From Pempheris klunzingeri (Eukaryota; Chordata; Actinopteri; Acropomatiformes; Pempheridae), in contig NC_092024.1 in the NCBI RefSeq assembly GCF_042242105.1, forward strand, positions 2,114,001 through 2,178,000: a stretch of 64,000 bases of DNA, given 5' to 3'. The notes under the pieces were generated by a model, which was given only the letters and a program-made list of their open reading frames with translations, made no database searches and was not told where the DNA came from. Below, in pieces: positions 36,900 through 49,091 of this stretch; position 1 is the stretch's first letter; the number at the start of each line of letters is the position of its first letter. The position numbers and the translations under genes are program-made.

Positions 36900-38640
36900 T
36901 ATTAGGGCCCGAGGACCCTATTGAAATGTAAGGAAATGCATCCGAAATAAAGTTTGAGGGTCTAAACATGCACAAAAACTCATGAAACTTTGCCCACGCA
37001 TCAGTTGTGGTGAAAAATTACATATTTCAAAAAATTTGGTGGGTTCATGTATCTCTTGAAGATGTACTAAGAAGTCTCTTGGAGCGATGACCTAAACCCA
37101 ACAGGAAGTCGGCCATATTGGATTTTCCATACTTTTTTGGTGATTTACAGGGGTCATAAATGAACGAACTAGTCCGAGGGGGTTGAAGCGATTGACTTCA
37201 AACTCAGTCAGCTGGTAGAAAAGACATTAACGATGAAAACTTATTAAAAGTCCCTATAAAACTTTAACGGTGTGAGGGTGGCGAGCTGTCGAACTTCAGT
37301 GTCTCGCCATGAAACAGGAAGTTGTTAATAAATAGACTGTACATGATCCAATCAGCACCAAACTTGTCATGTTTGATAAGAGTCCCGCCCTGAAGACATC
37401 TACATGTCAACATTCATCTACAGTCATAGCGCCACCTGGTGGCGACAGGAAATGCTATGTTTCACGCTATGATGTCTCAAGACAAGCCAGTTGACCAGAT
37501 CTACTTCAAATTTAGTCAGGAAAACCTCAAGACGTTGATGTGTGTGTATATATATTTATCTTTATATATCTTTACTTTTAATGAGTCATTCAGTGATATG
37601 TGTTAGCACTGTTCATTTGGGATAAATAAAAACAATGTGAAGTGTGTGGACCTGCCCGTTGTGCTCCTTTCTGTCCGGGGACAGTGGCAAAATAAAAAAA
37701 ATACAAACCAAGAATCAACAGAAGAAAGTTCATTTGTAGTTCTAAACATATTTACAGTGTTTTTTACTCACCTTTTGTCTCTCCCAAGATGTTATTCTGA
37801 CTTTTAGGAACAGCTAATAGTTACTTTCCTTACTGAGGAGTTGGCAACACTGGTCATTTCCTCGATCCGAGATACGTGGCAGCGTAGTGACACAACCAGC
37901 CAGGAAAGTGTAGCAATAACTCTGTAGATGTGTTCATCATAAACAAAATGTAATCAATTCTTTTCAGGGAGTTCATTCCACAGAGCAGGTAGAAGTTTGG
38001 GTTCAGGTGTTTTGCATCTTTGAGGACACAGCGCCCCCTTGTGCCCTGTAGGAGTAACTATTTATCACTGTTCCTCCACTCGTTTTCTCTTTTTCACTGT
38101 TTAGTCTTTTCATTTATTATATCTTTACTTTTCAATGATATGTGTTAGCACTGTTCATTTGGGATCAATAAAAACAACAATGTGAAGTGTGTGGACCTGC
38201 CCGTTGTGCTCTTTTGTGTCCACATCCACATCACATACACCATGAAACAGGAAGTTGTTGTATCTTCAGTGTACATTATCCAATCTGTTCCAAACTTGTC
38301 ATGATTAATAGTAAGACTCCCGGCCTGAAGACATCTACATGCCAGTTAGTGACCACAGTCATTGCGCCACCTAGTGACAACAGGAAGTAAGACTTTTGTG
38401 CCAATCATCATTTGATTTGCATGAAATGTTCACGGTGTAGTCAGCACTTCATATGCTGAAATATAGGATGCAATTAGTGGCTGTTCTCTAGCGCCACATA
38501 GGGGACACAGGAAGTGACGTGTAACTCCTTGATGAACTGTCCAAAATACATGACAAATCTGAGCTTGGCATGGAAGGGTTGGTGTCCGGCAACATGCACA
38601 AAGGTGCGAGGGCCCTTCACCGCTGCTTGCAGCTTTAATT
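36900..38640. repeat. Composite teleost interspersed repeat
   Basis: Begins 'attagggcccgaggaccct' and ends 'gtgcgagggcccttcaccgc' plus 'tgcttgcagctttaatt', the end of a repeat family widespread in teleosts. Internal words such as 'gcgccacctggtggcgacag' recur. Two blocks are present twice in direct order (37300-37480 with 38240-38400, and 37556-37675 with 38115-38220), so this is two copies or one internally duplicated copy. No coding capacity is seen. Confidence 0.65.
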
Positions 38641-39625
38641 ATTTTTATTACACTTATATATGTTATTTTATCATAAGCCAGTGATATTTAAGGCTTTGAA
38701 AAGTAACAACTACATTATAAATTCAGAATTGCTTTCAAATTTGTACACTACACAAAGAATGCAAATGCCCAAGTCTGTCTGATCAATAGGTTTAATATAA
38801 GTAATGAAATGATCACGTAACGCAGCCTGTCTTACGTCATTTCCTTAGATGATCCAAACTTGAAGAATAGAAAAGCAAAGGTCGCCTGCTTTCCTCGCTT
38901 AATTGGACAAACAAGTACTTGGTGGAGTCGGGCTGCCACACCTGAGCAGGTTGAGTGGTGTGAAGACATGGAAGGCCGACAACTCCACCCCCTCCACTCC
39001 CGTCCTGTTGAGAAATCCACTCTGTGCCTCATCGGTGAGCTTCATCCAAAGCCTGCTGCTCCGCTCCGACACTGAACCGCACCAACAGCCTTTCAACTGT
39101 AAGTATTCATAATGATAGATATGTAAACACAGAATCTAACAGTAACGCGAACTTATTCAGATTTACATGATTTAGTGGTTTTTAGATTTGGGCATTTTGG
39201 ATACGCGCAATTGCGCACGGAATGTACGAACAAAAAGCGTCTACCGCAGTGAACGGCTTGGTTTGAGCGAGAGTTGTCTGACTGTATCTCAGCACAGCGA
39301 CGAGTTAAAACCTTTCTGCTACATGACAAGGCAGTCTCGTGTTTAAAAAGAGCTTAGAGGCATTTCTATCTACTCATTTTGCTCTTGTCTCGGTTGTTTT
39401 TTTGCCTTGGAAACACGTTAACACGTGAATTCATATGTAACTGACTCAGTTCTGCCTCAGTTTGTGTCTTCGTTGCCTCAGCCTTCCTCTATATCTGTGA
39501 TATGATTTTTCTCTCCGTCTCAGGCTGGTAGCTACCTGAGTTTTGTGTGTGCAATTTCGGCTGAAAAGAGCTTCCTCTGTCTTCCATCAGCAGGAAGAGA
39601 AGACAGGCTGTGAACAAACTTCGTC
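38641..39625 (+). promoter_or_regulatory. gjb4-like promoter and non-coding first exon
   Basis: A donor (aact|gtaagt) at 39099 and an acceptor (ctcag|gctgg) at 39522-39523 suggest a non-coding exon ending at 39098, an intron to 39523, and 102 bases of leader before the ATG. Connexin genes usually have this layout. The transcription start is not visible. Confidence 0.45.
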
Positions 39626-40417
39626 ATGAACTGGGCATTCCTCCAGGGCCTCCTCAGTGGGGTGAACAAGTACTCCACAGCCTTCGGCCGAGTGTGGCTC
39701 TCCATTGTTTTCCTCTTCAGGGTCATGGTGTTTGTGGTGGCAGCGGAGAAGGTATGGGGCGACGAACAGAAAGACTTCAAATGCAACACAGCCCAGCCTG
39801 GGTGCCACAACGTCTGCTATGACCACTTCTTCCCAGTCTCCCACGTGCGGCTGTGGGCCCTGCAGCTCATCTTCGTCACCTGCCCCTCTCTGCTGGTGGT
39901 GATGCACGTAGCCTACAGGGAGGACAGGGAACGGAGAAACCGGCTCAAGTATGGCGAGAACTGCCGTCGTCTCTACCAGAACACGGGCAAGAAGCGCGGG
40001 GGCCTTTGGTGGACCTACGTCCTCACCTTGGTCTTCAAAATAGGCGTCGACATCACTTTCGTCTACCTCCTCTACCATATCTACGAGGGTTACGACTTCC
40101 CCTCGCTCATCAAGTGTGAACAGAAGCCCTGTCCCAACAAGGTGGACTGCTTCATCGCTCGGCCCACAGAGAAACGAATCTTCACCCTCTTCATGGTGGT
40201 CACCAGCCTGGTGTGCATCCTCCTCTCCATTTTCGAAATCCTCTACCTGGTTGGCAAACGCTGCCGCGAATGTTTCACCGCGGTCCATCACTCTCCCGCC
40301 ATCATGAGCAACACACTGTCCAGTGGAAGCAGCCTGATGGAGTCAAACACACTGAAGCTGGCAGGCAAACGCACTCCTGAGACACCTGCTCCCTCATACC
40401 GTGTCGCCATATCCTGA
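39626..40417 (+). CDS. gjb4: Gap junction beta-4-like connexin
   Basis: Connexin, a four-pass membrane protein; six form a hemichannel and two hemichannels a gap-junction channel between cells. The 263 aa lie in a single exon. [18 protein letters not shown] at the N-terminus equals human GJB4 (Cx30.3). The first extracellular loop has [12 protein letters not shown] (cysteines 53, 60, 64), the second has C-x4-C-x5-C ([12 protein letters not shown]). VGKRCRECF after the fourth membrane segment is also GJB4-like. The 48-residue cytosolic tail is rich in Ser and Thr. The gjb3-like gene is 5.3 kb downstream on the same strand, as GJB4 and GJB3 are tandem neighbours in human. Zebrafish names its beta connexins by mass, so the local symbol may differ. 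Confidence 0.88.
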   Translation: MNWAFLQGLLSGVNKYSTAFGRVWLSIVFLFRVMVFVVAAEKVWGDEQKDFKCNTAQPGCHNVCYDHFFPVSHVRLWALQLIFVTCPSLLVVMHVAYREDRERRNRLKYGENCRRLYQNTGKKRGGLWWTYVLTLVFKIGVDITFVYLLYHIYEGYDFPSLIKCEQKPCPNKVDCFIARPTEKRIFTLFMVVTSLVCILLSIFEILYLVGKRCRECFTAVHHSPAIMSNTLSSGSSLMESNTLKLAGKRTPETPAPSYRVAIS

Positions 40418-41092
40418 GACAGTGAGAATAAAGACAAAGACTTAATGAAAAACATATGCGGGAGACAGAATATGTCTCTCCTCACTCTACAGGCTCTCCC
40501 TTAAAAAGACTTGTAAGCAGATATTTGTCTGCTCAGAGACTGAACAGCAATCAGGGCAGTTCCTTGCTGTCTCTGTGTCCACTGTCAGAGGATTTGAAAT
40601 TGCAGACAGTGAGACACGTGTGCCATTGATGTGGAACATGCTCACTGTTGTGTGTTCGGGTCAGAGTATTTTGAGTCATAGAGTTTTTTTTACAGATGAA
40701 GTTCTGTAGTTCTGATCCAGTGTCAGATCTAGCCTCAATACCAATTCCATGAGTCACCCTCGTGGTTTGGAGAGTGGTTCTACAAACACATGTGGTTTTC
40801 TGTGTAAGATTTTCCCCTGCTCCGCCTCCGACTTTGAAAACGTTTAGCTCAAACTGTACTGTGTCTTTTCCCTTCACTCACATGTTCACATCTGACTCTC
40901 ACTGTAAATACTTTACATAATTTATCAAGGTTTCAAAGGTTCTGCTGTGGTGCATGTCACTGTTCTTGTGTTAGACTGCTTTCTGTATACAGCGATGAAG
41001 TGAAAATGCAGTGTTGTAAACACAGCTGTTAATATCAGGATGTGCATATTTCAGTTTGCAGTGTGGCTGTATAGATGTTAATGTTATTTTTC

Positions 41093-41098
41093 ATTAAA
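41093..41098 (+). terminator. gjb4-like poly(A) signal
   Basis: ATTAAA about 680 bases after the stop. An earlier AATAAA lies near 40427. Confidence 0.4.
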
Positions 41099-42276
41099 GA
41101 TCATTTCTATGATTGGAAAATTAGTTTTTTTCCCCATAAAACCAGGAAAGACAGCTCAGAGAGGTCGATACACAGTATGTGTACTGCATTACACAATATG
41201 TAAAAGAAGGAAATACACTAAGATGTAAACCAGAAAGGATTTGTTGTTTCTGCAAGAATTCTGTGGTTTGAAAAAGATCACAAACTTTCTTTCTTTTTTC
41301 TACTTTTTCCACGTTTCACAGATCGACCCCTCCCCGTTGGCACACGGACTGCTCCGTTGCTAGGAGCAGCACCCTCATTGTTTAGGTTGATTGGTACTTT
41401 GTGCAGGGCAGAGGAGGAGTCTCTTGCTCCTCGGTTTGATTCATCCATGCTGACGGGCCGTAGACCCACCCAGTGCAGGAATTTCTCTGTGCGGGCAGCC
41501 TGTGAATGGATGATTCCAGTATTTACACTGCTGCATGTGAAAGGAGTAAAATACACATTTTCCTACTCTCTCCTCTGTGCCATGCCAATACTTCAGTTAT
41601 CTCTGCTGAGGTTTTGAGATTTCTGCCTGTGTACCCTCAATACCACAGAGGAGAGTAAATATAGATTGCCCTGCTCAGAGTGATAAATAATTATATATTT
41701 AAAAACCCAAACAAAGCAAAGTATCTTCCCATAAACAATGAACAGATCATCTGCAGACTCCACTGTGAATAGATTTCACTGGAACCACTTGGCTAATGTC
41801 TGTAGCGGACAGTAGTTCAGATGAAATCTGTTCACAAGAGAGGTCTGTGGATTATCATTGTATCTGGGTCACTGTTTCAGGGGACAGAGGTTGGTGCTGG
41901 AAAGTCATTGTTCAACATTGTTTTGAGACGCCAGCAGACATGACATGGATGTCTTATCCTGTGTGACTGAGATCAAGAAAACATGATTGTCAGTGATAAT
42001 CACCACTTTCAAATTGAAAGTGACGATTAGACGACTAGATGATAAGACAATCATCACTTTCAATGTGTTAAACACAAAAAATGGAAAAATAAGATAAGCA
42101 CAAGAAACTGGTTCTTCAGTGGCTCTTTGGTGTGGCTGTGGTGCGATATAGGACCATTACTCTACAAGGACTTGTGAAGCCCCCGTTTGGTTCTTCAGCT
42201 TAGTTTAGTTTAGCTGGGGAGAGATTTTCATTTGACAAAGGTGGTTCCCTTATGATTATCAGCCAAAGAACCACTT

Positions 42277-42640
42277 TTAGTCAATCAATCAATCTTTACT
42301 CATATAGCGCCGGTTCATAACAGTGTTATCTCAAGACGCTTTACATAAAGAGCAGATATGACCAAACTCTTTAATTAAGAGAGAGACCCAACGATTCAGG
42401 AATCCCCACATGAGCAGCATCAGATATTATATCAGGCAACAGTGGCAGGAAGAACTCCCCTTTTACGGGAAGAAACCTCGAACAGAACCAGGCTCGGAGG
42501 TGGGGGCTTTCTGTCGGGGTCTGTGTTGGACAAACAGCAACCAACATACTAACAGCAACTATAGTACTGACAATAGGAATGTGACTAATAAATTAGCAAT
42601 ATGGTAGCATTGAAAAACATGACAAGTGGCCGACGACCGC
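42277..42640. repeat. Teleost retroposon-like repeat
   Basis: Starts with (AATC)n then 'tttactcatatagcgccggt', and continues 'tctcaagacgctttacataa', 'gtggcaggaagaactcccct' and 'gaagaaacctcgaacagaac', the usual order of a family common in percomorphs. The tail lies at the left, so the element points to the minus strand. Same family as 15189-15265. Confidence 0.7.
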
Positions 42641-43479
42641 AGCGGCGATTCATGAAGCCAGAGAACCCCAACAGCAATCTAGCAGCATTTTTGTTTAGTG
42701 CGTATGTGCGAGTAAACACGTTGCTCCTGTGTGTTGCACCAGATTTTATAGGGTGTAATATCTATTGGCTCTAAAGATGTATGCAGGCTTCATTATGGGC
42801 CTTTCTCTGTGTTTGTCCAGACCAACTGGGTGGTGCAGTTAACACACCCATAATCACGAGGCCCCCCCAACTCCACCGTGGTGGCATTTCGCTCTCGCTC
42901 TCTCTGCTCTCTGGTACCTTTCCTTCCTTTCACAGTACCAGCGATGTGTTTATCCTGCCTGTCTTGTTGAGACGTGCAGCTGGCAGAGGTTGAGTCACCC
43001 AATGCATTCTTCCAGGTGTGTCCCAGCAGACTGCCTGGACCAGTTCTTTCCCTCCCCCGGCTGTAATGCGATTCTTGTCTGCTGAAGTGCTCTTAATGTT
43101 GCAAGTACAGATGTTGTGTGCTTTAGGCCACAGATGTTGTTCCTGAAAAGCGCAGCTGCAGTTGGAGTCAGTATCACTTCAAGATGATGGATTTCACATG
43201 CAGAAGCCAGCACCTGCACAGTTCTTATTATCGGGTTCCTTTTCTTTGATGAACGTAACAAGTGTTTATTATTTGTACACAGGTGAAAATATGAGGCTCA
43301 TTTCATTACCTGTCGTTTTTTTCTCATTTTTTAAAGACATTTCAACAAAGTGGAAACAAACCAGCAACTCAGCTTGATTATCAGGTTACCTAAGTGTGCA
43401 TTCTGTGCATGTGGCATTTCAATAGCTCCTATGTCACACCCCTGAAACGTATAGGTATAACTTATGCTGCTCTTAGAAA

Positions 43480-43625
43480 AAGCTCTTTGTAGAGTTCTTT
43501 CTTATCCTCTGAGAGGGTTTGGGCTTGGTTGGGAGCCGTTGCCTGTTGTGAACCTGAGACAAGCCCATTGAGATATTGTATGTGATTGTACTGGGCAATA
43601 CAAATAGACCTGACATGACTTGACT
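43480..43625. repeat. Retroposon-like tail
   Basis: 'gattgtactgggcaatacaa' followed by 'tagacctgacatgacttgac' has the form of another teleost retroposon 3' end with a short (TGACT)n-like tail. Left border unknown. Confidence 0.4.
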
Positions 43626-44576
43626 TGGGACTAGTGATGTATGGATATGTCTTTTATTCTTTTATGTAATGAACACAGGCGCTGGTATGCATGAACCGGC
43701 AAGCTCTGGCACAGCTTTGGCATTTTGAATAAGCTGATATTTGATACTCCTTACAGAACTGTTTGAGGCTTTAAATCTGCCAGGAAACACGACTAATGGT
43801 GGGCTGTTTTAGCTACAGAACAGAGACATGTTACTGCAGCTTGATTGGGAAATCTTACATGTTAAGAGAAAGGAAAAAGTGAGAGGTTTGGTTGCGACAG
43901 TAATAGGCAAGCTAATTAAATGGGGACAAAAGCCACAAGCCTCATGATCTGACACGGATCTGATGAGCTTAGAAGCACTGACAGTGTTATCTGAGTCGAG
44001 CTTTTTAAAAAGACTGAAGGAAACATAATACAGTGTTTTGGTTTCTTTGTGGGTGTTGCAAGGGGAAAAAATTACAGTGCAAGAAATGAATGAAAGAGGA
44101 ACAGGGACATTTTATATATAAACTCACTCACACATGTAGACTTATCTCCCCACTCTGACCTCCTCTCTACCAGCTACCTCATCCATTTCAGGGGAATACC
44201 TCCTAAGAAAAACACCTAAGAAAAAATGTTGTCCAGCAATAATCATACTTAATAAAACAACAAAAAGAGGCAGAACACACTTGCACAACACCCAAAAAAT
44301 GCATTCACCTCAGCAGGGTGTGCCTGCCTCTTGCGTGAGTGGGGCAGTCAGAGACACGTCAGGACAGGGAGACAGTCCTTCCTGGAGAGGAGGAACACAA
44401 AACAATGGAATGAAATCTGTAATCTCAAAACTTTTATTTAGCATAAACATCCATCACAAGATTCTTTTCCTCATTCAACCCTGTGTGAGAACACTGAAGC
44501 TGAGTGTGTGGCCACATATTAAACATTCATCTTTTGAACCCTACCATTCATTTAAAAGTAAAAGTTATGAACTGTG

Positions 44577-44594
44577 CCCCCCCCCCCCCCCCCT
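44577..44594. repeat. C18 homopolymer
   Basis: Eighteen C residues about 350 bases before the likely gjb3-like first exon. Confidence 0.9.
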
Positions 44595-44744
44595 GTTGCC
44601 AACCAGCACACTCTCAAATCGCCATGGTTCCAAACTTGAGTGTTCAAGTCTGTCTCCAAATCCAGTTTAGAGTACCTGGGGTCCAGTTTTGCAAAAATAT
44701 TTGATTTGCCACCTAACACTGGCATGTGAGTGGGAGAAGGAGAG

Positions 44745-44800
44745 GCAGAGAGAGAGAGAGGGAGGGAGGGGAGGGGAGGGGAGGGGAGGGAGGGAGAGGA
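44745..44800 (+). repeat. GA/GGGA purine tract, G-quadruplex candidate
   Basis: (GA)n running into repeated GGGA and GGGGA units. More than six G3-4 runs are separated by single A, satisfying the usual G-quadruplex pattern many times over, and the strand is almost pure purine. It lies roughly 190 bases before the donor of the putative gjb3-like leader exon. Confidence 0.85.
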
Positions 44801-45717
44801 ACATCTGGGGCAGCTCCAGTCTTTCTTCTTTAACTCCACCCACACGCGCATTTCTCAACACTGCGCTTCTCTACCTGTCGAGACGAAGCGAATGTGTGCG
44901 TCAAAGGACTGAAACGACATTAAAGCATCGAGAAACTCGCTGGAAATATACCTCTCTCAGCTTATCATGGACAGATCCTTTGTTTAGGTAAGTGAGAAAC
45001 TCGCTGGAATAAACTTTTGAAGTGACAAAAGACAAGTTAAGCTCCGTAAAGTTCACGTTTCAGCCAGTTGGAGCGAGTTGGGAGTGTTTTCAGATGGCTT
45101 TTTTAAGGCAGTCTGTGAAGCGTATTAATCACTGGGTGTAGCAGAGGGGTCGCATGACGGCAGGGAGCCAAACCTATCAAGAAAGAACTGTCCAAATAAC
45201 GCATGAAGCCTGTGCGTAAGAGTCTGCTTTTTGTTAATGACTCACGTATTCAAAATGAGTGAAGTCAGCTTTTTATGTGAACAGATGGACAGAAGAAGGC
45301 TTTTAGTATTTACTTTGTTCCTTGGATAAATATTTGTACACAAGTTGAGAAGAAGTATAAAAAAAAGATATACTGTATATTAAATCTGGGTGTGTTGGTG
45401 ACGTTGGTCCGACTTGTTTCCTTTAACAGTTTGGCTCGAGGCCTTCTCTTAACTGTGTGTTACTGGTGGTGGTTGTTTCTGCCAGGATTGAGTGGGAGAT
45501 GTTTTTGTAGTAAATCATCTTTGGAAGATGAATTAGTTATTTAAAAAGACAGTGTTAAAGGCTAAGTCACTTGGAGAAGGAGAGACATCAGGATGTTCAT
45601 TAGCAGAGTGAAAAGTGTTCACCCGTTTTATATTGTGTCACATTCAGGTCTGAGGATAAACTGCTACCAGCCACAGAAGGATTCCAGTGGAGAGATATTT
45701 GACTGCCAGCCAAGGAC

Positions 45718-46578
45718 ATGGACTGGAAGACCTTCCAAGCCCTCCTCAGTGGGGTGAACAAATACTCCACTGCGTTTGGGCGGGTATGGCTGTCTGTGGT
45801 GTTCGTGTTCAGGGTGATGGTGTACGTGGTGGCAGCGGAGCGAGTGTGGGGTGACGAGCAGAAGGACTTTGACTGCAACACTAAGCAGCCTGGCTGCGCC
45901 AACGTCTGCTACGACCACTTCTTTCCCATTTCCCACATTCGCCTGTGGGCCCTGCAGCTCATCTTCGTCACCTGCCCTTCCTTTATGGTGGTCATGCACG
46001 TGGCGTACCGTGACGACCGCGAGCGCAAGTACAGGGCCAAGCATGGTGACAACAGCAAGCTGTACAGCAACACGGGCAAAAAACACGGCGGCTTGTGGTG
46101 GACCTATCTGATCAGCCTCTTCGTGAAGACGGGCATCGAGGTCGCCTTCCTCTACATCCTCCACCACATCTACAACAGCTTCTACCTGCCAAGGCTGGTG
46201 AAGTGTGAGGTGTCGCCTTGCCCCAACCAGGTGGACTGCTACATCGGCCACCCCACCGAGAAGAAGGTCTTCACCTATTTCATGGTTGGAGCTTCGGCCC
46301 TCTGCATCGTCCTCAACATCTGCGAGATCATTTATCTCATCTCCAAACGCATTGTGCGAATTGCAAACAAGATCAAGAGGCGGCATCGCAACATTGCCGT
46401 GCATCACGACAACTTCGATGACCCCTTTAACAACTGCGAACCGACTATGGCGAGGCTGGACCTGAAGGAAAAACCTCCATCCTTCAAGACTGCATGCAAC
46501 TCTTCATACAGGCCAACAAGACTCAAACTTGAGGAGAAGATACGGGCCTCTGCTCCTAATCTGTCCTCTACTTCATGA
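45718..46578 (+). CDS. gjb3: Gap junction beta-3-like connexin
   Basis: Connexin of the beta group, 286 aa in one exon. [20 protein letters not shown] and CNTKQPGC follow human GJB3 (Cx31), and the C-terminal [12 protein letters not shown] echoes GJB3's LQASAPNLTPI, which settles the paralogue. The second extracellular loop has [12 protein letters not shown], with C-x4-C-x5-C instead of the C-x5-C-x5-C of human GJB3. Four membrane segments are clear. The tail is longer than in the gjb4-like neighbour and has basic clusters (KIKRRHR). A non-coding first exon probably ends at 44987 (donor tag|gtaagt), with the acceptor at 45646-45647. That exon holds a six-codon upstream ORF (ATG near 44967, stop just before the donor). 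Confidence 0.9.
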   Translation: MDWKTFQALLSGVNKYSTAFGRVWLSVVFVFRVMVYVVAAERVWGDEQKDFDCNTKQPGCANVCYDHFFPISHIRLWALQLIFVTCPSFMVVMHVAYRDDRERKYRAKHGDNSKLYSNTGKKHGGLWWTYLISLFVKTGIEVAFLYILHHIYNSFYLPRLVKCEVSPCPNQVDCYIGHPTEKKVFTYFMVGASALCIVLNICEIIYLISKRIVRIANKIKRRHRNIAVHHDNFDDPFNNCEPTMARLDLKEKPPSFKTACNSSYRPTRLKLEEKIRASAPNLSSTS

Positions 46579-46869
46579 CTGAGAACAGAGCCAAAATCAG
46601 GCTGAAGATATGGACACCTGCAGCGCTGAACCCAAAGACTAATCTCAGAAAACAGACTCACAAGTGTGAGCCAGACCTCAGTATGTGTCAGACTCTGGAA
46701 GTTGAGTCATCAGTACTGGCTTCATCCTGTGGGCCCCCGTGTCCACACCATATCTAAGACTCCTTTGGAGCACATGAACGTTGGTTTCCAAGTCAACACC
46801 CACAACATTTACAAGTCCGCTCGAGCCAAATAGATTTGTCAATGATATGTGGGTTTCTTTTTTGAACAC

Positions 46870-46875
46870 AATAAA
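46870..46875 (+). terminator. gjb3-like poly(A) signal
   Basis: AATAAA 292 bases after the stop. Confidence 0.6.
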
Positions 46876-46889
46876 GGTCTGTGTACCTT

Positions 46890-49091
46890 TTGAACTTCAC
46901 CCCTACTAGAACATTCCAGTGAGGTTTCTCTGTCTTTCTTGTGATTGGAGTTTTGACACGAAAGGGGAAGGAGAGGAAACACTGTGTACACCGCGAGGAG
47001 GCAGGACACACCTGGCAGAGGTATTCACCCTCCCTGCCAGTGTCTACAGTGGTGTGTCAGGGCGCTCTGTTGTCACTGAATGTCAGGTGCACATTTGTGT
47101 TCTCTTTTATTTAATTGGTTTTACTTTATCTTCACATCTTGCTGCCCTAGTCACCCCCAACTCATTGAAGAATTGTCACAGTTCTGTGTGGGAGTGCAGA
47201 CGCTCTAAAGTCATAGGAGTTATGGCTGAGTAAAATACTTGAAGGTTTGCAAACTGGCCAGACATTTTGGTTTTTATGGCTTATATTCTCCGATAAGAGT
47301 CATTACAGCAAAAATGTATATATCATTGGTATATTTCTTTATCTAAGGCCTTGGTGGGCATATGCTTGCTCTCAGGTTTATGCTGTACAGCCACACGTTG
47401 TACATAGACCGCCTTTGTTTTGACGTGCCTGTACACAAACCGGCCTCATCCAAGACCACTGTTGATTAAATAGGACAAGAGGAATGCTGCTGTTTAATCC
47501 TTTGCTGGTAGCTGGAGCACAATGGAGGAAGTGGGAGGAAGCCTGGACAAACAGACAGCTCATTGAACTATTAAGTCCCTAATTGCCCTCTGTGGACATC
47601 AGGTGGAAATGTGTTTTCTGCACTTATTCTTAATACTGTACATTTTTTTTTATGTGTTAATATATACAATGTATTAAATGTGTGTTTCTGTTTGGTGTTT
47701 AACAGAAAGAGCTGCATATTTATTCTTTAATTCATTTTCTTGAGTATAGTTTCCATTTTGAAAATAGTTTCAGCCTCACACACAACACAACTGAGCAAAT
47801 CGTTTTGAAAATGTAGGACAATATATTTCTTAAGTTGAAATAAGACGCCACCTAATAAGAGCACATGACTCTGTATCTGGAGGGGAATATTTCTATCGCT
47901 CGTAACAAAGTTTCTTATGCGAGCCATCACCCAGCTTGGCAATTATCACATTATCCCATTTGAATTAGCTGTAAGTCATTATGACGTGTTATTTTCCTGT
48001 CTCTGGTTAATATGATGCATGAGTACTGAGTGCTGCAGAGGCCTGCAGTAAGAATCTCAGTCTGCCTGTCAGACTTGTCACTCCGGTTTTCACAAGGTGC
48101 GGCAAGGAAAAGTTTTTCTTTATTCTGAATCATGTCACCAACAAACTAAAAAAAAAAAAAAATCACTATAGTATTGTAAACGAACACTCACTTAGTGCCT
48201 CATATGGGCACTGATGCCTTCAAATCCATTGATTTTCTCATGCAGGAATTTGTAGAACTGATGTCGACTGTAAAAAGGGAAGAAATTACACATTTAATGT
48301 TAATAATTTTCTTGACACAACAGTCTCTTTATATGCTGTAGAGCCAGTCGTATTGCCACAGACTGTTTTAGAGCCTGTTGATTCATCACAACGCTGTAAA
48401 TGTTCATTCATGAAATAGTGTTTATTTTTTTATAAACTCTCAATCTTGTTGGATATGTACATGATGAATTTGAAGTAATTCAAAAATAAATATTTAAACA
48501 CATTACTATAGAACTAGAAATCCTACAAAAATTAAAATGAGTGGAATACAGCACATCAACAGTTTTTCACAGAGAGGTACAATACCCAAGTCCATAAAGA
48601 CCGTTTCCATAGTTGCTCCCTATTTAGATATTTCATTGAAGACAGTGATCACTGCATACAAAGGATGATGGAAGTCACAACGACTCTTGTGTCTCTGTCT
48701 GACATCAACAGTGACTTTATCCGTCCCTTGGACATTTTTACTGCTTCGTTTATTATTATAAACAAAGTCTGTGCTTAACTTTGGCTTATCCACTGCCCAG
48801 AAACTAAAGTAAGCCCACTATTTAAGAATCAGGTGAAGGCATGGCTTTTGATGGGTTGGATCTGTATGATTAGACTTTACATAAGGCACTGTTCCAGCTA
48901 TGCCATCATGTAGTGTTGACAAACAGAGGTAAGGGTCAGTACCATCTAAATATTAAAGGAATATTCTCATACTGGTAGAGGATAAATCTGACCAAAACTA
49001 TAAATGGAGAGAACTGAACATACAGAAGATGATGTTACATAGTTATGCTACAGTGTACAGTCTGTGAAAGAGCCAGTGCGTTGGCTTTTGT
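46890..49091. other. Intergenic, gjb3-like to hmgcl 3' end
   Basis: Convergent gene ends. The right part should be hmgcl 3' UTR (a minus-strand AATAAA is at 48749-48754). Otherwise AT-rich DNA with no recognised gene or repeat. Confidence 0.5.

Larger units (their letters stand above)
41100..44560. other. Intergenic between the two connexin genes
   Basis: Mostly anonymous DNA, with a retroposon-like repeat at 42277-42640 and another tail near 43480-43625. No exon is recognised. A near-palindrome (cactttcaaattgaaagtg) is at about 42003-42021. Confidence 0.5.

Noticed and set aside
39587-40291. 234-aa minus-strand ORF over the gjb4-like gene
   Set aside because: Antisense shadow of a GC-biased connexin exon; its composition (many Val, Glu, Asp, His) is what reverse reading of such an exon gives. 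The same holds for the 247-aa ORF at 45664-46407.
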